DNA from: Streptomyces sp. NBC_01478
Lineage (GTDB): Bacteria; Actinomycetota; Actinomycetes; Streptomycetales; Streptomycetaceae
DNA: 64,000 nucleotides
Assembly: GCF_036227225.1 (NCBI RefSeq)
Contig: NZ_CP109444.1
Location: forward strand, 10,025,501 to 10,089,500
Reading direction: 5' to 3'
The translations under genes and the position numbers were made by a program. The notes beneath the pieces are model-generated. The model was not told the origin of the DNA. It was given only the letters and a program-made list of their open reading frames with translations, and did not search any database. Below are positions 59,674 to 64,000 of this stretch, piece by piece (the stretch's first letter is position 1; each line of letters begins with the position of its first letter).

Positions 59674-61077
59674 TCAGTACTTCCAGCGGTACAGGGCGGC
59701 CACTTGCTCGTCGTCCAGCTCCGCAACGGCCGCGATCTCGCCCTGTCGTACGGCGATCACCGCGTCGGCGAGGACCGGTCCAAGCGCGGCCCGCAGGTGC
59801 TCGTCCTTGCGGAACTCCGTGACGGACTCGGCGAGGGAAGCCGGCAGTCGTCGTACCCCACGGGCCGTTGCCTCCGTCGTGCCGAGGTGTGCGGGGTCGC
59901 CGGTGGTCTCCTCGGGCAGGTCGGCGGAGGAGGTCAGGCCGTCGAGGCCGGCGGCGATCAGGCAGCCGAGGGCGAGATAGGGGTTGGCGGCCAGGTCGAC
60001 CGGCTTCACCTCCAGGTTCGCCGCCTGGGCGCGCTGCCCCGCCGTACCGGTGACCACGCGCACCGCGGCCTCGCGGGTCTCGCGGCCCCAGGCGGTGAAC
60101 ACCCCCGCCCACTGGGAGGGTTGGAGGCGGAAGTAGCTGGCCGGGCTCGGCGCGGTCACGGCGGTGAGGGCCGGGAGGCGGGCGAGGACACCGGCCGCGA
60201 ACGACTCGGCGTCGGCCGTCATGCCGTAACGCCGGTCGCCCCCGGTGTGCAGGTTCGCGCCGTCGCGCCAGGCGGAGAGGTGGATGTGCCCGCCGTTGCC
60301 GACGCCCCGCGCGAGGACGGCCGGCGTGAACGAGGCGCGCAGGCCGTGCCGTTGGGAGACCGCGCGCACGGTCTGCCGTACCAGGACACTGCGGTCGGCC
60401 GCCGCGACCGGATCGAGCGCGGCCACCGAGAGCTCGAACTGCCCGGCCGCGTACTCGGGATGGAACTGGTCGACGTCCACGCCCTGCGTCGCGAGGGCCG
60501 AGAGCAACTCGGCCCCGTAGTCGCTCAGTTCGACCTGTCGGATCGCGCTGTACGCCGGACCCGACGTGGCGGGGACGAACGCGTCGTCGGGTGCCGTGGC
60601 CAGGCCGAGCGTCCACTCGATCTCGATGCCCGCCCGGAAGGTGAGCCCGTGGAGCCGCCGCGCGTCGACGACCGTACGGCGCAGGAAGGTTCGGCTGCAC
60701 CCGGGGTGGCGCTCGCCCTCCTGGGTGATGCGGTCGACCGGGGCCCAGGCCCAGCCGGGCTGTGCGGACAGGATGGCCAGGTGGTCGAGGTCGGGGTAGA
60801 GGCGCAGATCGCCGTCCGGGGAGCCGAGGACGTCGGTGGTGACGATGGAGTCGTTCGCCAGGAAGGTGTCGAACACCGGGGACATGCCGACACCCCAGGC
60901 CGCCGCCGAGGCGAGCTTCGCGGTCGGGACCGTCTTCACCCGGCCCACGCCCGCGGTGTCGACGTAGGCCAGGACGATCCCGTGCACCCCCCGCCCGGTC
61001 AGCTCCGCGGCCAGCGCGGTGGCGCGTTCGACCTCGCCGGGGCGGCCGCCGGGCAGGGGGTCGGCAAGGGTGGTCAT
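59674..61077 (-). CDS. Glutamine synthetase-like gamma-glutamyl ligase
   Basis: A 467-residue member of the glutamine synthetase superfamily. The catalytic domain shows GIEIEWTLG for the metal-binding glutamates, FHPEYAAGQFELSV, GNGGHIHLSAW and LEVKPVDLAANPYLALG. Several residues and the N-terminal domain differ from nitrogen-assimilating GlnA, resembling the enzymes that join glutamate to amines. Streptomycetes use such enzymes for polyamine or ethanolamine catabolism. GGAGG lies before the ATG. It is followed directly by an amidohydrolase gene. Confidence 0.88.
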   Translation of the reverse strand: MTTLADPLPGGRPGEVERATALAAELTGRGVHGIVLAYVDTAGVGRVKTVPTAKLASAAAWGVGMSPVFDTFLANDSIVTTDVLGSPDGDLRLYPDLDHLAILSAQPGWAWAPVDRITQEGERHPGCSRTFLRRTVVDARRLHGLTFRAGIEIEWTLGLATAPDDAFVPATSGPAYSAIRQVELSDYGAELLSALATQGVDVDQFHPEYAAGQFELSVAALDPVAAADRSVLVRQTVRAVSQRHGLRASFTPAVLARGVGNGGHIHLSAWRDGANLHTGGDRRYGMTADAESFAAGVLARLPALTAVTAPSPASYFRLQPSQWAGVFTAWGRETREAAVRVVTGTAGQRAQAANLEVKPVDLAANPYLALGCLIAAGLDGLTSSADLPEETTGDPAHLGTTEATARGVRRLPASLAESVTEFRKDEHLRAALGPVLADAVIAVRQGEIAAVAELDDEQVAALYRWKY

Positions 61078-61104
61078 ACGTCCTCCACGGTCGGTGTCTC
61101 CGTG

Positions 61105-61917
61105 TCAGGGTTTCACGGCCACCGCTCCGAACTGCGGTACCACGGCCGGGGAATCGGCGTCCGGACGCCACTGGGAGCACGGCACCAGCCCGGGTTCGAG
61201 GAGGTCGAGGCCCTCGAAGAAGGCGGCGACGTCGGCGCGGCTGCGGGCGGTGATCGGGGGAGTGGCGTTCTCGTTCCAGAACGTCATCGCCGGGACGTTG
61301 CCCTCGCCGCCGAGGTCGGCGTCGAAGGTGGGGTGGGTGAGGACCAGGAAACTCCCGGAGGGGACCGAGGCCATGACGCTGCGCACGACCTCCCGGGCCG
61401 CCTCGGTGTCGAGGATGAAGTTCAGGATGCCCAGCATCATGACCGCGATGGGCCGGTCGAAGTCCAGTGTGTCGGCGGCCCGTCGGACGATCGACGCCGG
61501 GTCGTGCACATCCGCGTCGATGTAGTCGGTGACGCCCTCGGGCGTGCTCGTCAGCAGGGTGCGGGCGTGGATCAGGACGAGGGGGTCGTTGTCGACGTAC
61601 ACGATGCGCGCGTCCGGTGCGACGCGCTGCGCGATCTCGTGGGTGTTGTCGACCGTCGGCAGCCCGGTCCCGATGTCGAGGAACTGCCGTACCCCGCGCT
61701 CGGTCGCGAGGAAGCGGACCGCGCGGCCGAGGAAGTCCCGGTCGGCGCGCGCCACTTCACGGATCACCGGGAACATTCCGGCGACGTGCTCGCCGACCCG
61801 CTGGTCGATCTCGTAGTTGTCCTTGCCGCCGATCCAGTAGTTCCACACGCGCGCGTTGTGCGCCACACCGGTGTTGAGCCGGGTCGGTCCCTCTGCCGGG
61901 GTGTCGCTGTCACTCAC
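61105..61917 (-). CDS. SAM-dependent methyltransferase (Methyltransf_19/DUF574)
   Basis: A 270-residue protein of a methyltransferase family that is greatly expanded in streptomycetes. Landmarks are NTGVAHNARVWNYWIGGKDNYEID at the N-terminus, the SAM motif FLDIGTGLPT and VNDNDPLVL-like YVDNDPLVLIHA. Targets are unknown. GTG at 61917 is chosen because AAGGAG stands seven bases upstream; an ATG at 61956 lacks a site. It precedes the glutamine-synthetase-like gene by 27 bases. Confidence 0.88.
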   Translation of the reverse strand: MSDSDTPAEGPTRLNTGVAHNARVWNYWIGGKDNYEIDQRVGEHVAGMFPVIREVARADRDFLGRAVRFLATERGVRQFLDIGTGLPTVDNTHEIAQRVAPDARIVYVDNDPLVLIHARTLLTSTPEGVTDYIDADVHDPASIVRRAADTLDFDRPIAVMMLGILNFILDTEAAREVVRSVMASVPSGSFLVLTHPTFDADLGGEGNVPAMTFWNENATPPITARSRADVAAFFEGLDLLEPGLVPCSQWRPDADSPAVVPQFGAVAVKP

Positions 61918-61965
61918 GTTGTGGCTCCTTGTCGCCCGCGTTGCCGTCCCCGCCATTGTGCCGCG

Positions 61966-61977
61966 AGGTGATCACCT
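61966..61977. promoter_or_regulatory. 12-bp palindrome upstream of the methyltransferase gene
   Basis: AGGTGATCACCT is a perfect palindrome 48 bases upstream of the GTG. It could be a small operator, but nothing else supports it. Confidence 0.25.
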
Positions 61978-62030
61978 GGCCCAAGTGTCCGCGACGATCA
62001 GGTTACTTGTTCTTCGGGGACGGTGAACCG

Positions 62031-62900
62031 TCAGTCCACGTCGCCGGGTTGGGCGGCCGGTGTGCGTCCGGCCAGCACGTCCTTCAGGCGCGCGGTGCCC
62101 TGCCGCACGGCGGTCTCGGTCGTGTCGGCCTCCGTGCCGTCGAGGCCGCCGGACGTCACGGTGATCGCGTCGGTGCCGACCCGGACCACGGCCAACTCCA
62201 CGGTGAGCGTGGTGGGTTCGCTGCCGCTCGTGCCCGTGACGGTGACCTGGAGACCCTGGCGGGCGTCGCCCACGGAGGGCACCGGGCTCTCGATGACCTG
62301 GACCGTCCGACGGCCGCCCTTGGAGTCGGTCGCGGTGAACTGGTCGCACTTCACCGGCAGCGTCTTCAGCCAGTTCAGGGAGGCGCCGAGCCGGGCCCGG
62401 TCGTAGGCGGCGACCTGGTACAGCAGCCTTGAGTTGCTCTCCTCGAACCCGGTCAGCGCGGACGCGCCGGACGGCTTGCCGAGGAGATCGTCGTCGTAGA
62501 GCGCGTCGAGCAGTTTCTGGCAGTCGGCGGCGTTGGTCTTGGCGGTGAGGAAGTCGGCGACGTCGACCTTGCCGACGATCAGTTGGTCGCCCCAGGTGGC
62601 GGCGTCCTTGACCTGCGTCCAGTTGTCTTCGAGGTCCGCCTCGGTGATCAGCGCGGTCTTGGCCCCGGCCGGGGTGAGGACGGGGGCGGCGGACTTCTCG
62701 GCACGGGGCGAGGCGGCCCTGTCCGTTCGCGGCGAGGCGATTCTGGGCTCGGCGGCGAGCGGCGAGGCGGCGACCTCCGAGGCGCTGTCGCCGTCCGTAC
62801 CGTCACCGCCGCCGGAGCAGGCCGCGCAGGTCAGCAGCGTGCCCGCCGCCAGGGCCGAGGCGAGGGCACGGACGGCGCGGGAGGACGGGCGACGGTGCAT
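62031..62900 (-). CDS. Putative lipoprotein of unknown function
   Basis: A 289-residue protein with an N-terminal export signal (basic MHRRPSSR, hydrophobic core, LLTCAAC with Cys28 as the likely lipidation site). A Ser/Ala-rich spacer with repeated ASPR/ASPL units (about 40-70) follows. The folded part after 75 contains ALITEADLEDNWTQVK and a pair of later strands, like small lipoproteins of the mycobacterial sensor/LpqH kind. I do not recognise a function. GGAGG precedes the ATG. Confidence 0.78.
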   Translation of the reverse strand: MHRRPSSRAVRALASALAAGTLLTCAACSGGGDGTDGDSASEVAASPLAAEPRIASPRTDRAASPRAEKSAAPVLTPAGAKTALITEADLEDNWTQVKDAATWGDQLIVGKVDVADFLTAKTNAADCQKLLDALYDDDLLGKPSGASALTGFEESNSRLLYQVAAYDRARLGASLNWLKTLPVKCDQFTATDSKGGRRTVQVIESPVPSVGDARQGLQVTVTGTSGSEPTTLTVELAVVRVGTDAITVTSGGLDGTEADTTETAVRQGTARLKDVLAGRTPAAQPGDVD

Positions 62901-63028
62901 GACGGGGCCTCCAGGAGGAGTGGGTGGTCCCCTCAGCGCACCATCGGCCCGCCCGGCCCTCCAGCGCAGGGGGCCGTTCGGGTGAGTCACGGTGGGTAGG
63001 GCGCGCTTCCGCTCGGGCGGCCGGTACG

Positions 63029-63376
63029 TCAGCGGGTCTCGTCCTCCGGCGGCCCGGAATGCCGGTGTGGCAGATGCAGACGGTGCTCGTGGTGCTCGTG
63101 CGGCGGCCGGGGTTCGTGTTCCGCGCGGCGCGCCCGTGCCGCGAGCCCGGCCTCCAGCACATGCACCGTGCGCCCGCCGCACTTGGTGCAGATCGCGTCG
63201 GCGAGGGGTGACCTGAGGGCCTTCCCCTCCTCGTCGACGTACTCCTGCGTGGTCAGGCCGAAGGCGTCGGTCGGATCGGTGAAGAACATCACCTGGAAGG
63301 TGGCCTCCCAGCAGTGGCCGCAGTCACCACAGGTGAACGCGAAGGTCTCCGGCACGGCTCGGGGTTCCGCGGTCAT
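63029..63376 (-). CDS. Zinc-ribbon protein with histidine-rich tail
   Basis: A 115-residue protein. Two Cys pairs, CGDCGHCWE near 16-24 and CTKCGG near 64, form a likely zinc ribbon. The C-terminal 25 residues are very rich in His (PPHEHHEHRLHLPHRH), suggesting binding of zinc, nickel or copper. No known family is recognised. GGAGGT lies upstream of the ATG. It is divergent from the potassium channel gene. Confidence 0.72.
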   Translation of the reverse strand: MTAEPRAVPETFAFTCGDCGHCWEATFQVMFFTDPTDAFGLTTQEYVDEEGKALRSPLADAICTKCGGRTVHVLEAGLAARARRAEHEPRPPHEHHEHRLHLPHRHSGPPEDETR

Positions 63377-63545
63377 GGCAGGGACCTCCGTCGAGTGGGG
63401 CGGCCGGTCGGGCGACCGGTACTGCCCCCAGCGCACAACGCCGCAGGTCGTACGGCAACTCGAACGCCCCGCCCGGCATGCCCGCGCTCGCGCCAGCCCC
63501 GACACTGGCCACAGGCCCCGCCACCGTGACGCGAAGGGAGTGACC

Positions 63546-64000
63546 ATGCTGCCCGGATTCCTCACCAGGGCGGTCGAGTTGCTGCTCGGCAAGGAGGGCC
63601 GCTCGCTGCACCTGAAGACGGCGGGCGCGGCGACGGCGGTCCTCGGCGTGGTGATGCTGGTGGGCTCCTGGGCGGTGGTCGCCGCCGAACACGGAGCGCG
63701 CGGCGCCAATCTGACGACGTACCCGAGGGCGTTGTGGTGGTCGATCGAGACGGCGACGACGGTCGGGTACGGAGATTTCTTTCCGGTGACACTGTGGGGC
63801 CGCGTCGTCGGCTCGGTGGTGATGGTCGCCGGCATCACCACGTACGGCCTCGTCACGGCCGCCCTGGCCACCTGGTTCGTCGGCCGGGAACAGCGCCGTC
63901 GGCATCAACTCGTGCACGGGGCGGAGGAGTTGGGCGAGGAGGCGGTGCGCGCTCTGCACGCGCGCTTCGACCGACTGGAGCGGATGGTGGGTGGGCGGGG
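63546..64000 (+). CDS. Two-helix potassium channel, 3' end missing
   Basis: The frame runs off the window after 151 complete codons. A first membrane helix (about 25-47) is followed by a pore helix ALWWSIETATT and the selectivity filter VGYGD at 73-77. The second helix covers about 85-108. A charged, probably coiled-coil segment follows (QLVHGAEELGEEAVRALHARFDRLE). This is the KcsA-like architecture. AAGGGAG stands before the ATG. Whether a regulatory domain follows cannot be seen. Confidence 0.92.
   Translation, partial: MLPGFLTRAVELLLGKEGRSLHLKTAGAATAVLGVVMLVGSWAVVAAEHGARGANLTTYPRALWWSIETATTVGYGDFFPVTLWGRVVGSVVMVAGITTYGLVTAALATWFVGREQRRRHQLVHGAEELGEEAVRALHARFDRLERMVGGR

Overview
The window is very GC-rich DNA (most codons end in G or C). 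GTG and TTG starts are frequent, many genes overlap at ATGA/GTGA junctions, and a mycothiol-type formaldehyde dehydrogenase is present. Together these point to an actinomycete, most likely Streptomyces or a close relative. No rRNA, tRNA, CRISPR array, insertion sequence or phage gene was recognised. There are three regions.

Region 1 (1 to about 27.1 kb, plus strand) is a tightly packed exopolysaccharide operon whose start lies outside the window. It has a priming sugar-phosphate transferase, a GDP-mannose (AlgD-like) dehydrogenase, glycosyltransferases, two Wzz-like co-polymerases with decayed nucleotide-binding domains, and an asparagine-synthase-type amidotransferase. These are followed by a two-domain oxidoreductase, a heparinase/alginate-lyase-type protein, a parallel beta-helix lipoprotein, an O-antigen-ligase/polymerase and a flippase. 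A second block (16.7-27.1 kb) looks dedicated to one unusual sugar: C-methyltransferase, cytidylyltransferase, PIG-L deacetylase, epimerase, DUF4910 protein, pyruvyl transferase, RmlC-like epimerase and a PLP aminomutase/aminotransferase. A PAP2 phosphatase follows on the minus strand.

Region 2 (28.2-52.5 kb) is a nearly complete choline to glycine to serine catabolic regulon. It holds a GMC choline dehydrogenase, betaine aldehyde dehydrogenase, a betaine-type ABC transporter, a Rieske oxygenase with its ferredoxin and reductase, dimethylglycine oxidase, heterotetrameric sarcosine oxidase and serine hydroxymethyltransferase. Formyl-THF deformylase and mycothiol-linked formaldehyde disposal complete it. 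An IclR-family regulator sits in the middle. Eight intergenic positions here carry the same regulatory design: two 17-bp dyads (consensus GTTGC-N7-GCAAC) starting exactly 19 bp apart. The sarcosine oxidase delta and alpha subunits are joined in one reading frame through a linker made partly of a dispersed repeat. A second copy of that repeat ends the choline dehydrogenase gene.

Region 3 (52.5-64 kb) is mixed accessory chromosome: an MFS transporter divergent from a secreted tannase/feruloyl esterase with a LacI regulator downstream; a methyltransferase, glutamine-synthetase-like ligase, amidohydrolase and NUDIX run; a lipoprotein; a zinc-ribbon/His-rich protein; and a potassium channel cut by the window end.
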